A stretch of DNA of 64,000 nucleotides from Terebella lapidaria (taxonomy: Eukaryota > Annelida > Polychaeta > Terebellida > Terebellidae). The notes beneath the pieces are model-generated. The model was not told the origin of the DNA. It did not search any database and saw only the letters and a program-made list of their open reading frames with translations. Every line of letters begins with the position of its first letter. The first letter of the stretch is position 1. Location: positions 14,853,001-14,917,000 of the forward strand of contig OX424563.1 of the NCBI GenBank assembly GCA_949152475.1. Reading direction: 5' to 3'. Below, in pieces: positions 1-15,000 of the stretch. The position numbers and the translations under genes are program-made.

Positions 1-86
1 CTACATCCAGGTACAATTCCATGTCGTCCAGTGTACTACTCTGGCGTCTGGCCGGGGGTAAAACCGGGGCTGTTCTCTGTGGCATC
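1..86 (-). CDS. Exon M of the adaptor, cut by window edge
   Basis: After a CTTAG acceptor at 88-87, 28 codons read in the frame expected from exon L: first MPQRTAPVLPPARR, then QSSTLDDMELYLDV. This gives another PxxP segment and another acidic tyrosine motif (YLDV). The exon continues past position 1, so its donor and the expected C-terminal domain are not visible. Confidence 0.6.
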
Positions 87-3000
87 TAAGGTTCATCATC
101 CATATATTATCAGTATGGGTCATGTGAATATTTTATAACGTAGGAAGGCACACACACAGTCGGATAGGATTCCTCGCACATATCCTGCAAAAGGTAAACA
201 GGCAGCAGTCCACAGAGTACGGCATCTGTAGATCTAGGAGAGAATATATTCAGCACGAGTAATCCCACACAAACAAATAAAACGTACAAGATATGAAGAA
301 GGACCGCAAATAAATCAACAGTGACCATCGAGTTCTTATCTTCAACATGTCCAGAAGACTCTCGACATTATGCATTATGTCATGTTTAATTTTCGTAAGT
401 AGTTTTCTGCATAGTCAACTCTATGTACGTATAATCACAGATAAATTTCTGTATAAAAATGAGCGTTACAAATTTAATCATTACATGTACTATGATAACT
501 ATGTTGATAATTTTCAAATACACAATGTACATTTTTTATTTTTTTTTTGTCATTTTTTTTTTCATTATGACTTGAAAGGTACCGGTACATTGCACACTCT
601 GATGATTATTTTGTTAGACTAAGCATGTAATATTATATATTTACTTGCTGCATGTTGAATATCAAAGTTAATGTCATATTTGATCATCTGAATAGTTTCA
701 GTATTAGTACTTGTATCAGAAAATTTCATACTTTATATTAGCAGCATATTGTTTTCTCATTTTTATGTTGATTATTGTTGACCATTGTAATTATGATCAC
801 GACGAAGCCTTGATGAAACTGCTAGGATCACGTTTGCTAAAAGCATAGCGTCCAAATTATGATCTAATTTCTATCAATTTATCTATTTCTATTGTAACAT
901 AAAAAGCATGAGGTAAGTCCAGCAGTAGACTGATGCAAACGAAACGAAGCACACAAGTTATCTGAGTGTTAGTGCTTGCAGTAATTGCTTCTCTCAGACA
1001 AGACATATTAGGTATATGGAACACTCCTTGAGATATGGTTCATCAAAATTCACATAATGTAGTTATTTTTTTTGGCAAAACATGTAAAATATCGCTGTTG
1101 GAACTCAAAGGAAGCAAAAAATCAGTTTCACGGCACATGTGCACAAGGATCTCCGAAAATAACTAAAAGTCTGATCTAAACCTACAGAAGGAAAGCAGGA
1201 TTAACAAGCTTAATAACTCTGCAGCAGTCTAGCATTCAGGTTAGAGATTGTATCGCTATGACAACCTGTCTGTGGGATGGAGTGGTGTCATCCTCGGGGC
1301 ACAAATAAGCCTCCTCAGGCTCCTCGTGGCGGGGCGGGGGTGCAGCAGCCCGGCCTCCCTGAGACCATCGATATAGTGAATATCAGTCAAACATATTGGA
1401 TCAGGGATGGCGGGGGGGACGGGTGGGGGAGCACTTAAAGCTCAAAAATTACCCCAAGCTGAGAAATAATTTTAAATTCTTTGCTAATGACCATGCAATT
1501 TTATTTTACTCTTTTTCTGCTGGAGAAAAATATTATCATCTGTGTCACGTGATCAAATATTTCTAAGAACAACGAACACCCAGCCCTGTAAAAACGAGAC
1601 ATTATGCTGGGCACGTTGCAGGCACCTGTCTGGAAGGTGTGGGAGGCGGTAGGTCCTCCTCCGGGCACAGATAGTCCTCCTGGGGGTCGGGCGCGGGGGG
1701 TGGGGGCAGGACGCGGCCCTGACAACACAAACAAATCACCTAACATGACCTGTCAAGCATGTCTCATCGGAAATGATGAAATCAGTTACCAGAGAACTCT
1801 AAATTTGGTTAAGTAACATATATTTATGTACTGGTACTATATACCAACTGTCACCAAAGAAGACCATAATATAGGAGCAGGATAAAGCTGAACCCGACCA
1901 GGAACATGTACACAGGTATTTGATAAGACAAAGAGAAATGCATTGCACCTGAACCTCATCATGCATATTCATGACACCGGAAATAAAATCTGAACATGCT
2001 AAAGTAAATGCAAATATCATGTTCACCCATAACTGAAACTGCCAAATTCACAGTCCAAAGTTACCCAACTTGTTATGGTAGAGTAGACTTCCTAAGGCAA
2101 AATGTGCCAAACTTAGATTGCACCGATATAGGGTGAACGGAGGCAAACTGTGTCAAACTTACACTAGGCCACAGTGGTAAGGTAGATCGGGGCAAAATGT
2201 GCCAGACTTAGCCTGGGCTGTGTTTGTAGGGTATACTGGAGAAAACTGTGCCAGACTTACCCTGAGCTGTGTTTGTAGGGTATACTGGAGCAAACTGTGC
2301 CAGACTTACCCTGGGATGTGTTCGTAGGATATACTGGAGAAAACTGTCCCAAACTTGCCCTGGGCTGTGTTTGTAGGGTATACTGGAGCAAACTGTGCCA
2401 GACTTAGCCTGGGTTGTGTTGTAGGGTATACTGGAGCAAACTGTGCCAGACTTACCCTGGGCTGTGTTTGTAGGGTATACTGGAGCAAACTGTGCCAGAC
2501 TTTAGCCTGGGATGTGTTTGTAGGGTATACTGGAGCAAACTGTGCCAGACTTTAGCCTGGGCTGTGTTTGTAGGGTATACTGGAGCAAACTGTGCCAGAC
2601 TTACCCTGGGCTGTGTGTGTAGGGTATACTGGAGCAAACTGTGCCAGACTAGCCTGGGCTGTGTGTGTAGGGTATACTGGAGCGAACTGTGCCAGACTTA
2701 GCCTGGGCTGTGTTTGTAAGGTATACTGGAGCAAACTGTGCCAGACTTTAGCCTGGGCTGTGTTTGTAGGGTACCTTATTTATTCAATTAGTTCGAACAG
2801 CTAAAAATAATTAAATTTTGAAATGTTCGAATTATTAGATTCACGATAAAATCGTCCGTCAAAACGGAAAAAAAATTAGCCCAAGGGCTAAGATAGGTTA
2901 CCGGACAACTTTAGTTGAAACAGGACAGGTGAGATATGACGTTCAGATTAACCAATCATCTTCGTGAACTTCAACGTCATCATTAAGTGTGCAGCATATA

Positions 3001-6000
3001 ACATTGTATTCATGTATGTTCAAAATACAAATACAAGGTCTATCTACAAGTCTTTTGTCTATAGACGTAATTTACACATTTGACACTGAGATATAGAACT
3101 CAATGTCATCTGACATCAAGTTCAAGGTCACCAAAAAAAGCCACATATACATGAGGCCAATTTACACACTCAAGGGGCCTTTTAAGCAATTCAAAGCACT
3201 CCATCTTTATACACAATGTCAGGGACCCCAATTTGCATGTTTTATAACAAAAATCTCAAAACTGATCAGATAAATTTGAAGGAAAACAACCATAAATTAA
3301 ACTTATTTAGGCCTATTCAGCCTAAATTTCGAGCCTTTTGAGCAATTCAAGGCACTGTATACACTATGTACATATAATACACAATGTCAAAAACCCCAAT
3401 TACTATGTTTTGAAATAAAAATCTCAAAAGTGATCAGACAGTTTTCGATTAAAGACAAACAAGGTACAAATTTGGGCATTTTTCGACTCAAAAATGGCTG
3501 TTTTGACCTTCAAGGTCATCCAAGGTCAAATTCAAGGTCACAACACAAGTCGCCATATATGACTTCCCATTTGAAAGTGCTAATTTCTAAGCTCTATCTT
3601 CAAGCGTTATACGAGTACAGTCCTGACAGCACCCATTATGAAGGTAAAAAGTGCCGAAAAGTCCAAAATTTTTTTCAAAGGGTGAAAAATTTTTTTGCCT
3701 AGAAATGGCCCAAAATGGATAGTAACGCGATTTGGGGCAAAAAAAAATCTTTTCGCTGACCCGTCAAAAATTCAAAATGGCCGCCACACGCAGACCGGCG
3801 ATTCAAGGGCAACAAAACATATATACATCATAAAGGTATATAGGGGGAATCTTCCGAAACAAAAATCTCAAAACTTATCAGACAGTTTTCGAGAAAAGAC
3901 AGAAAAGCTACAAATTTGGGCATTTTTCGACCCAAAAATGGCTGTTTTGACCTTTCAAGGTCATCCAAGGTCAAATTCAAGGTCACCACACAAGTCGCCA
4001 TATATGACTTCCCATTTGAAAGTGCCAATATCTAAGCTCTATCTTTAAGCATTCTATGAGTACAGTCCCAGCAGCTCCCATTATGAAGGAAAAAAGTGGC
4101 GAAAATTTGTTAAGTCCAAAATTTTGTTCAAAGGGTGAAAAAATTTTTTTTGCCTAGAAATGGCCCAAAATGGATAGTAACGCGATTTGGGGCAAACAAA
4201 TTTTTTTCGCCGACCCGTCAAAAATTCAAAATGGCCGCCACACGGAGACCGGCGATTCAAGGGCAACAAAACTTATACACATCATAAAGGTACATAAGGG
4301 GAATCTTTTGAAACAAAAATCTCAAATCTTATCAGACAGTTTTTGAGAAAATGGCTGCCAAAGTCCAAAATTGCCCATTTTTCGTCAAAAATGGCCGCCA
4401 TTTTGAGAAAAATGCGAAAATCAAAAAACTAAGAAAAAACCCCTTCTTGAAATATTTTTAGGCATTTTTGTGCAAAATTTCAGAAAAATCCGCCTGTAAA
4501 CTTTAAAGATACAGCTGTGGACGGACGACGGACGGACGACGGACGCAACGTGACGGCAATAGGTTATCGGACCATAGGTCCGGTAACCTAAAAACGCAAA
4601 CCCAGATTTATCATAGAGTCTATGCGGGTTGACAGATACCGTTCATCACGATGGTTGGAACTAGGGCTTGTACTGTACGATTGATAGGTTAACCGCAGAC
4701 AACTAGCATTTTTAGAAAACTCGAATAACTGGCTGCTAAATCGCCCGGTAATTGTTGTTTATAATCCCACATTGATACTAAATTCTAGTCATATTGCATG
4801 TGCAATCAAGTCACTCGAATCGGAAAAACTTCGCAAACCGCCTGGCACTCTGAGGTCCGCGCTTTCAATATTTCTGCTCACATCATAGAGGTACATTATG
4901 AGCCCGGCTCATATTGGTAATTGCAAACACTGCCACCTGACGAATATATCGCTGATTACTCATTTCGTAGTGGTGCCGCCTGGTGAGTGGTCAGTTTTGG
5001 CATCTGACAAGTTGGTTTTCGTCGTTGTTTCAATCGAAATTTTGATCGCAAATTTGCCTGTTCGAACTAAACGAGTCAGTTCGAAAATTATTGTCTTCAA
5101 TAATTTTTGGTGTTCGAATTATTAGAGTGTTCGAACTAATTGAATAAATACGGTATACTGGAGCAAACTGTGCCAGACTTTAGCCTGGGCTGTGTTTGTA
5201 TGGTATACTGGAGCAAACTGTGCCAGACTTTAGCCTGGGCTGTGTATGTAGGGTATACTTGAGCAAACTGTGCCAGACTTGCCCTGGGCTGTGTTTGCAG
5301 AGAATACTGGAGCAAACTGTGCCAGACTTACCCTGGGCTGTGGTGGTTGTGGTGGGAATTCATCAGCCTCTGTGTAAACCTCGCCTTCGTCATCATCCTG
5401 AAAATACATCTCACTGCTGTAGTCTATATTGTTCATCGACTGATCCACACATGATTTATACAACAACCATATCTTATGATATATGAAGCATTCTGATTTG
5501 AATTTTTCTATGATTTACACACCATAATTTGCAGATGTATTCATAGATACTGGTGCCCAGTAGCATGAGTAGATGTACAATTTTTCACATTATTTCATAA
5601 GGACATCATCAGAAATTTATCACTATCTTATCTCTGTTGACATTAGTCATCTTGACAGATCCTTGAACATAAACACCTTGATCAATGTTGATACTGAAAG
5701 TAATAATCAAGCACAACTTTTTTTCTTTTTTTAAGTCACTTCAGACCTATTGATTGGAGCCTAATTATCACTGGTATAGTTATCCCCCTCAGATAAAAAC
5801 CCCCTCAATAACGACTGCTCCTCATTAAATACATTTTTGTGTAGCGTCATGACATGTAAAGTTTAACATGTACATGTAAGGAGCCCCTCTGATAAAACAT
5901 CCAATCAGATAAGGCCAATATTTGCAGCAGGGTACATGTAAATATTATCTCAGGTGGACAACTGTACATCTATGTTCTTACGTCAAAATATTTGTGTAAA

Positions 6001-9000
6001 TTTACTTCTTCCCTATTACTTGGTAAAATGGTAATTAGTCCAATTCACAATGAACACTATACTTCCACTACAGATCATACATACAGATGCCATCATTTTG
6101 TCATACTGTCATGAATTTTTCAAAATCATTCACCGGTTTTGTATTATGACAGTGTTGATGTAGAATAACATTTGTGTGCTCATATTCACAAGAAATTTTT
6201 TTGCTTGTACATAAGTGCAATTAAAGGAAGGTGCTCTGGAATTGTATCTATCAAACACACAGGATTCAAGTGAAAACGGGTGGAAAGACACACAGATTTT
6301 ATATACATGTACATCCTAAAGGGCTATGTATTTACAGTAGATAATGTGTGATACATGGGGGAAAAAAACACATACATGTATAAACAATTAACGCGAGTAA
6401 AGGTCAGTATTTCTACGGATATTTACTGGCCGTGCATCAGGTTCTTCATAATCCTCATCATCCTGATCCTAGATTACAACAGAGACCATTTCTATTCTTT
6501 CAATATGATCAGAGATGAGGTGAAATACCATATATTGTATATTGTTCAAATAATTTTATTTCATTTTTCATTCAAATAAATGTTTGGTTGACTGAAATTT
6601 CTCAACAATAATACCACACAAACAGTAATGTTAAAACTTCCGCTGGTTTTATTGCAAGGTATGAATTAATCGCTGAATTCAGTATAATCTACATACATAT
6701 TTACAATGTATGATGCGTGTCAAGACATTGTAACAATTCAACAGAAAACCAAATAGCCTCTTGTCATAAATCCCATGCAAAATTTCCTACAATTACGTAA
6801 CCTGAACTGATGCAATCGTGTCAATATTTGAGAATTTGCTGGGTCATATTTACGAAGCTACACACCTCGGTCTGGAAGTTCTGCTGTCGGGCTGGGGTAT
6901 GCGGGGCGTTCATGTGCGATATTCTTGATGTTTCCACCGGCTCCATGTACTCTTCCGTGGGACTATCGTCATCGTAGCTCTGCATATACGTACAGAAACA
7001 TGTCATGTAGTATACAGTAACTCTACCACTGATCACTACACCTACAACTTAATCCAGTGGTATATGAGCCTGAGCAAACATCTCTATACCAGCTCAAAGT
7101 CCAAGCACAAGTCAATTGAAAATCTATCAACTGGATCCATACATTCACAGAACTTTGCCCATTTACGAGATTATCTTTCCTTTGGTTATAATACATGTGT
7201 ATTTATATTACATGTAGTTCAATTTTCATTTTTGAGAGAGAAAAATTAAAAACTTACAGTACCAATTTCGCGAAACCTCACCAAAATGCTAGCACGCTGA
7301 ACCTGGCATTAGCATGTGCTAGCCCAACTTCGCCTGGCATCATGCAATTTGATGATAGCATCGTGTGTGTGAACATCACCCGATGCTAGCATTGCTCCTT
7401 GACACTGTGGCACACTAAACGCATTTCGCATTTTTTGTGAAGGCCTTTACATGCTTGTATATGCTCTGTATTATGTACATCGTATGGGCCAATGCAGTGT
7501 TTAAGTTCAGTTCATATTATAGTCTGTATTTGCGTCCAAGATAAAGGATGCGAGAATCTGTGTGAGACAATGCTCGCCTGTTCAACTAAGATGGCCGTCT
7601 GATGCGATGGCTCGATTGCGCCCACTGGTCGCACCATGCGAGTTGATGCTAGCATCAAGTCGCACATAATCACACGAGCTAGTAATTAGCATGTAGCATT
7701 CGCATGACTAGCGAGGTCTTGCGAAATCAGTACTGTAATCACAATATCTCATTCAGGTATATGATTTACAAAATTTGACATGACTTACAAATGGTAAGAT
7801 TACAGTTGTCATGGTTACTAAGACTGACCTGGTTCCTGGGTGGGGCTGGCACAGCTACCGGTTTTGCCGCGGGTCCTCTCCTGCCCCCGGGGGGCAGTGG
7901 TACACTACGTGACGGAGGCGGCTGTCAACCAAAACAACAAGTGTCCGCAATACTTAACAAACAGGCCAAATCATGATACAATAGCATGATAAAATGTACT
8001 TGTTTAAGTTGTTTATTCCTGAGATTTGGACTCAATACATTGTACATGTGCTGATACAGTTAATATTGACGTGGACATTCAAATTGTAAATCATTTGTTA
8101 TCATATGAACATTTTGGGAATTTTTTGGCCAACCGCATTTTGATTCGCAAATATATTTAATATTGAGCCATCCCGGAATGTCAGTAGCCAATGAGCATGG
8201 CTTAATTGGCTGTTGATTCGGAAATTGACTTTGCAATGTATGTGGTATAAAACAGAAGAACAAATAATATTGTATAATTAACATAACAAGACCAGTAGCC
8301 AATTCCGAGTTAACATGTACGTAGTCATTCTGTACTGTAACTGTTTGTAGTCAATTCATGATTACTAAGCAATAAAGATATAATAGATATATAAATATAT
8401 AATAAAAATACAAGTGAGTTCATGCCAGTACATTGCCAATTGTTGAACTGCTTAGTGAGAATGCTATTGGAAAATACCTCTGTAATCATGGTAATGCGTT
8501 ACCAGTAAAATGCATGTTAAAGAAAACGCGAAATTAAACGGCCGCGAATATGTCCAAATCCTGAAAACGCGAAATTAAACGGCCGCGAAATTAAAGGGGT
8601 TTGCAGTAACCAATTATACCAAAACCGGCCATGCATACATGTGTTAGATATATATCGTGACACAGCTACGGAAGAACATGGTGCATGAAGTGGACATACA
8701 GCTGAAGTTGGAACACATTCCTGATTGCATCAGCAGAGGCTACATGTACATTCATAATTCAGACTTTCAAGTAACCAGGACGGCGACAATTATGCGTCAG
8801 TAAAGCCACATGACCCAAAGTTTCCCCGGCTTCTTTCCGAAACTGAAACCGATACCTTGACTTCTTCTTCCTCGAGGGCCTCATACTCCTCGCTATCTGA
8901 GTCGGGAACGGGGGGCGGGGGTCTCACACCCCTAGGTGGTAACCGTGGCGATGCAATGGGCTGGGTAACAGGCTACCATCAGACAAGCAAGAGAAAGCGG

Positions 9001-12000
9001 AATAGTTAGTAAAGGTGTTGTTTTTACACGGAAGGGTGAAAAGTGAAGCATTTTTGTTTTACATTGTTGTTAATATCAAGCAATATCCATTTCACTTTGA
9101 AAAGTTATGGTTAATACAGTGATAATTCGCAAGACATTTGTACATGTATATACACATCAGGAAAAATAGTGTTAATGAATTCAAATAATGAAATCTCGAA
9201 AAGAATTATTACAACAGCAGAAGGGCATGTGAATGAGTACCCTAAATTTTTTGTCACTGATTTTGAACAGATTTTGAAAGCAAATTTTGCATTTTGCAAA
9301 AAATTTGCCGAAGATATTTTGTACCAACTGCACTCAGATAGAGACAGTACACGATTATATGGGTGTGACAGTGGTAGATTTTCAGTTCATGTACGGTAGG
9401 TACAAGATAATTGTCTACAACAATTGAAGCGCATTACAGTATAAAGCTGGGACATCTTGCCCATGTATGCAGCATTACCAGCTTACTATGTCATCAGAAT
9501 CCACAGCGTGTGTGACATTTCCGATAAATAGAAACTAGTGAATGGATGTATGCATAAAGCTCCAGGCACACCAATATGTACATGTATATTGTTCAGAATA
9601 AACAAGTGTTCATTTACAATATATCTGCGTATTTCATGCATTTGGGCATACATGTATCTAAATTCTGGGGTAGAGCATTTGCAAGATACCAGTACAATGC
9701 ATACCATATTGGTCCTAATGTTAACATATGCCCTTTATAGAAAAGCGCCCCTCTCTTTAGCAGAAAAATATTCTGTAATTGTCCATATTTTTCATTGCAG
9801 GGTCCTATATTGTTTTAAACTTAACTCTAGGTTATTTTTCATCAAATAAACTTATAAGAAGTATTATATGATTGATTTCCTTTGAATATCTCTAAAATTT
9901 TACCTATTATTTATGCGCACTAATGTTAAAAGTCTAGCATTAGAGCGTCCATATTCAAGTACGGTAGGACCAATACAGTTTGTTGATGTTTTTTTTTCCA
10001 ACAGAGATAATGCCATGATGTCAAATCCTCCAACGAGGTTTCATAACATATAATGTAACCATGGTTACGTAAGTTGGAAGTTCGGTAAATAATTTCAGAC
10101 TCATGCAAAGGAACTGACCTCTTCTACATCGAGTGCTTCATATGCCTCACAGGGCTCAGGCTCAGGGGTAGGTGGCAGACCGCGGGCCGGTAACCGTGGC
10201 GACCGGTCCGGCTTCAGGGTCTTAGCAGCAAAGCAGGTTATTATACAGCGAGGTGCATCAAAGCAAAAATATAGCTCGTGAGTAAATTGTTGCTTCGAGT
10301 ACATGAAGCAACTAGACGCTTCCGGTCGCCTACGACCGCTTGGGTGTATCCCCCGTAGCCCTATCATCCCTGTTGCCCCAAATATATCGCTGATGTACAT
10401 TGTGAGTGTGAAACCTTTCAAGCTTATTGAAGGTCGAATTCAAGATCACGAAATTACAGCCAGATAAAAGTTTTCACCTAAAGCTATATTTCAACTCAGA
10501 ATTTTTGACAAACTTGGTTCCAAGTTGCGAGATGACTAAATTGGAGCCAGATCGAACTTTTCACTATAAGTTATATTTCAACTCATACTATGTGCCAAAC
10601 TTGGTTCCAAGTTGAAATTCAAAGTAAAAGTTGACCAAAACTACATTTCAAGATGACGAAAGTGGAGCCAGATCAACTTTTAACCATAGTTTAAATTTTA
10701 ATTCATAATATGTGCCAAACTTGGTTTCAAGTTAAAATTCGAAGTAAAAATTTACTTTACTGGTAAAAATAATGTTAACTTATCCGGTTACACCCATGAA
10801 ATCTCTACTGGACAAAAATTTTAAATTGTTGAGCTCAATAATAAATGTTTCTTGTCTTAACTATTTTTCTTGAGGTCAATAATAGACTTAACTAGTAAAA
10901 ATGATGTTAACTTATTCGGCTACAGCCATGAAATCTCTACTGCACAGAAGCTTTACCTTGTTGAGCCCAATAATAAATGTTTCTTGTCTTAACTATTTTT
11001 ATTGTGGTCAATAATAGACTTAACTAGTAAAAATAATGTTAACTTATTCGGTTACACCTGTGAAATCTCTACTGGACAAAACCTTTACCTTGTTGAGCTC
11101 AATAATAAATGTTTCTCGTCTTAACTATTTTTATTGTGGTCAATAATAGACTTAACTAGTAAAACCAATGTTAACTTATTCAGTAATATTGTTCTTTTTT
11201 CACCAAAAACATCAGTTCTGTATTCTGAACAAGAATCCAATGCAATTTGCTTTCATAGTACAGGTTATTGGAGTGATCACACATGTCAAAGTAGGTATTT
11301 TAATTGTTGTAATAAGTTAACCTCTCAAACTTATTAATATTTATTCGATCATTCTGAAAAACAATAGGTTTCGTGTGATGGTCTTTCTCATTGAGCCTGT
11401 GCGATTTCATCATCATTCATTGAAAACTCCCACCCGTAGAGCGTTCACAACCCATGTGTGTTAAACAGGCTAATTTGAGCACAAAATGTTACGCCAATCG
11501 GCTATTTTGGTTGCTATGGCAACCAAAATCGATAGGTGTCCAGATCTCACCATAAGACATGTCCATATGAATTATTATCAAAATCGGTTCATATTTGCAA
11601 GCTGCAGCGCGTTCACAAGAAAGTGTCTGCGGACGCGGACGCGGACGCGGACGCGGCGGCGGCGGCGCGACGATCGTAAATCCATAGTATCCGCCGAACT
11701 TTGTTCGGGGGATACAATTAATCAGCGAATTATACAATGATCAACGGTTAATATATACTAAATGTACCCTGGTGTCATTGTAATAATTTGATTCAACGGA
11801 ATGTACCACTGTATACTAAGTTGTTTCTGAATATTTGACCAAATTATTGAACATTTACTGTGCCATTAGCAATATGTTTAAGATTGCAGGTCATGGAGTC
11901 ACAAATCACAATTGTAATTCACACAAAGCGAAACAGGAATATATTGTACACTGTACAAGCAAATTATATACAAAGCACAATCAGACAATCTTAATAGACA

Positions 12001-15000
12001 ACGCATTAGTTAAATTTTCTCCTTCACCAATTAATGTAGATAAAGAAGCCTTCCTTCATGGTTATGTACGGGGCAGAGTGCACCTTAATCTTGTCAATGG
12101 CAAATCCCTGAGACTGTCTGTTGAGGATACCTCACAGTCACAGTTCTGACAGATTTTCCTAAGGCATGGGTTTTCCTACTTTCACTCCCCCAAGATAGAG
12201 TCTGAACAAGGACAGGTTTTCCCAGTTTGACTCACCGCGGGGACACTTTGGGTTGGGGCGGCTGGTGGAGGGCGTCGGGACGGCGGGAGGTTTGGAGGTC
12301 CATTGTCACCAGGCAGAGGCGCAGGCTGGGCAAATATAGGTGTACATGTAAATATATATTATAAATATACTCATTATATGTTGCATTGAAAATATCATGC
12401 ATACTTCCATGGATGTGTAAGTGGAGAAATACAAGAATGCTATTGGTGTAATTTTCCGAAAATAATATCTGTAGCACTCAAGTTTCAACAGATGACAGTG
12501 CAGATTTACCAAAAAAATATGAATTTTCACCATTTTCACCTGTTTACAATTCAAATGCTGCATAATGTTAAAATTTTGGAAGAAATATATATCACACATT
12601 CCAATACTACCATTACGAAGAATCACTGGCAAATACATGTGACTTAACAGAGAGAAAATGGAGTAAAGGAGTAGGTTTAAGGCTGTACATGTATGTTAAC
12701 CACATTTATAGACATGATGAAATTTAAAATATCAGATACCGGTATTATCAAAGAGAAACCTTGAAATTTGAAAAACACGCAGGTTATATGTACACATGCT
12801 TGTACTTCATCTATTTTATTCAATTAACAAACAAAGTGACCAATAGGAGAATAGGAAATCTCGTTGGAATAATGAAGATTTTTTCAATGTAGAGGAATTG
12901 TAAAGGTCACATATTGTGTCATGTTATATATTTTTATACTTCTATGTTACAATCGTGTTAACTAAAATTACCTCTCTGCCTCGAGACTGAAACAACCAAG
13001 TCACTCGAATCATCGATAATACTCAACAAAATAATACACGATATACCCCTACAGGTCTGGTTATAGCTCATTGGCAAACACTCATGGCACAAGTAAACAT
13101 GAATCACAGAGGACCGGTAAAATCATAGGCTGGTCGATGGATGAAATACTATTAGGAACCATACTACCATTTCCTTCCAGAAATTCTTAGGACACTGGTT
13201 GATATCGACAGATGTAGCAACGGACTTTCAGCTATTGAGCTTAAGGATAAGTATTATTTTTTAAATGACAAGATCTCAAGAAAACACATACCCTGGAATC
13301 AGGCGGGGGTAGAGGAACTTCTCTGCGGCCCGGCATTGCTGTATCTGGAACACAAAGGGAAACATCAAGTGTTGTCAGAAGCTCGGCAATATTGTAGTAA
13401 TAGTCATCACCATTACAAGTATGATAACCCACTGTCTTGTGGTAAACTTGGCTAAACGTAATGAAGGTCATTAGCTTAATATTGGAGTGAAATTCTAACT
13501 CTAAAATCCTAATCTGTCTGCTGACTGATACATGCTTGATAATCTCATCATTTTGTCAGTACTATATTGGCCTGGTTGCTATTACATGTACACAGTTATA
13601 ATCTTCAATAGTTTTCGTCCCTCATACATCACATGCACGTTTACAGGTACACAGTTTGGAGTTTATGAATAATCATATTTATCTGGCCTGAACGGCAAAA
13701 GCAGAAACCGAAATCTATTGCATGATATTATATTGGGATTTTTACATTTTCAATAGTTTCTGCATGTGACACTGTGGGAAGTTATGCCTCTAGGAATGAA
13801 GCAGCTTAAAGTTAATATGGTATTGTTCTGATAGTGTAAGCTAGGCATTTATTTTACTGTGTACCGGTAAGCAGATTGAATGCAAAAAGTAACAAGAAAT
13901 ATCATTACCTTCCAACACATTTATAAGTGCAATGATATGCAGCCTCACGCATAGAACAATACATCATTTTTCCAAATACATGTGGGTAACTTCTCATTCG
14001 GAAAATAAGGAAGGAAACGAACTTCCTACATGTTATATATATCTATTATATATATATACAAGAACAATACCACTTCCCGCATAATATTATCCAATATTAA
14101 GCCATAGAACACGGTATTCTCCACATACTTCATACTACATAACATACACAAAGGTATCTGTACATAAGCACTGATCATAAATCATGTCTTTCCTCACAGG
14201 CCAGTTTACATCGATAGACTGACATTCCTACGTTTTATTCACTGTGTTATTCACTGAGTTGAAAATGCAAGGGGGTGTCCCATTACAGGTGGTCTCCATT
14301 CAACAGTCGTTTAGTAATTAGCAGATGGTCTTTAACCACATAATTCAGGAAGTGTAGAGCTATGACGTGTCCTTAATGATAATCAATAATTATAATAGCT
14401 ATAATAGAGATTCCGCAGATATTAGACGTATTATTATATACCCAAGTGAAATTTCCCTCTATTTTCAATGTAAAGCGAACATTCTGATAAGTTCCCTTAT
14501 CGGATCATCTATGTGCTGCAACGGCGGCTCTAAATGCTATTAAAACGAAAACTTCAGTGACGTAAATGTGGCTGAGACCATCTTGTTTATGAACAGGCTT
14601 GTTGACACTGAAAACAAGGGCCAAAATATCCTCTGAATTCAGGGAAATAACCACTATTTTATGAAAATGAACAAGTAATCATGTGAGGACATATAATAAT
14701 GAGGTAAACTCGTGCGACAAGAACTCGTGCCTCAAATCCGCTACACACATCAATAACCTTATATCATTGATTAGGAAAAATCAATAAACATGATGAGTAC
14801 TCACAAGATTTGTGAAGGATACATGTAAGTTGGTGATATTATCCGTACCCGTAGTGTTTCATGGATTATCCATCATTGATAGCCAACATGTACAATCATA
14901 TAATAGCTCCAGAGTGAGGTGCATGTAGCAAAAATGCACCTCACCAAAGTTTTCACTGTGATTTTGGTTATAAATCGTTAACATAAGACCCAGTATGCTC

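Larger units (their letters stand above)
2100..5340. repeat. 49-bp minisatellite, split by a transposon, abutting exon J
   Basis: About 15 recognisable units of 48-50 bp, plus degenerate ones at the left, fill 2160-2773 and 5154-5340. The gap is a transposon inserted into the array. Read on the minus strand, a unit contains TTTGCTCCAG, 24 nt ending CAGCCCAGG, then GTAAGTCTGGCAC. The unit at 5290-5340 is the real end and donor of exon J, so the array is an expansion of an exon-intron junction. Units vary at the donor: some keep GTAAGT, others read CTAAGT or CTAAAGT. Confidence 0.85.

Noticed and set aside
2306-2804. Open frames on both strands over the minisatellite
   Set aside because: Unit length drifts around 49 bp, so frames shift between units; they are by-products. 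Only the 24-nt micro-exon idea was kept.
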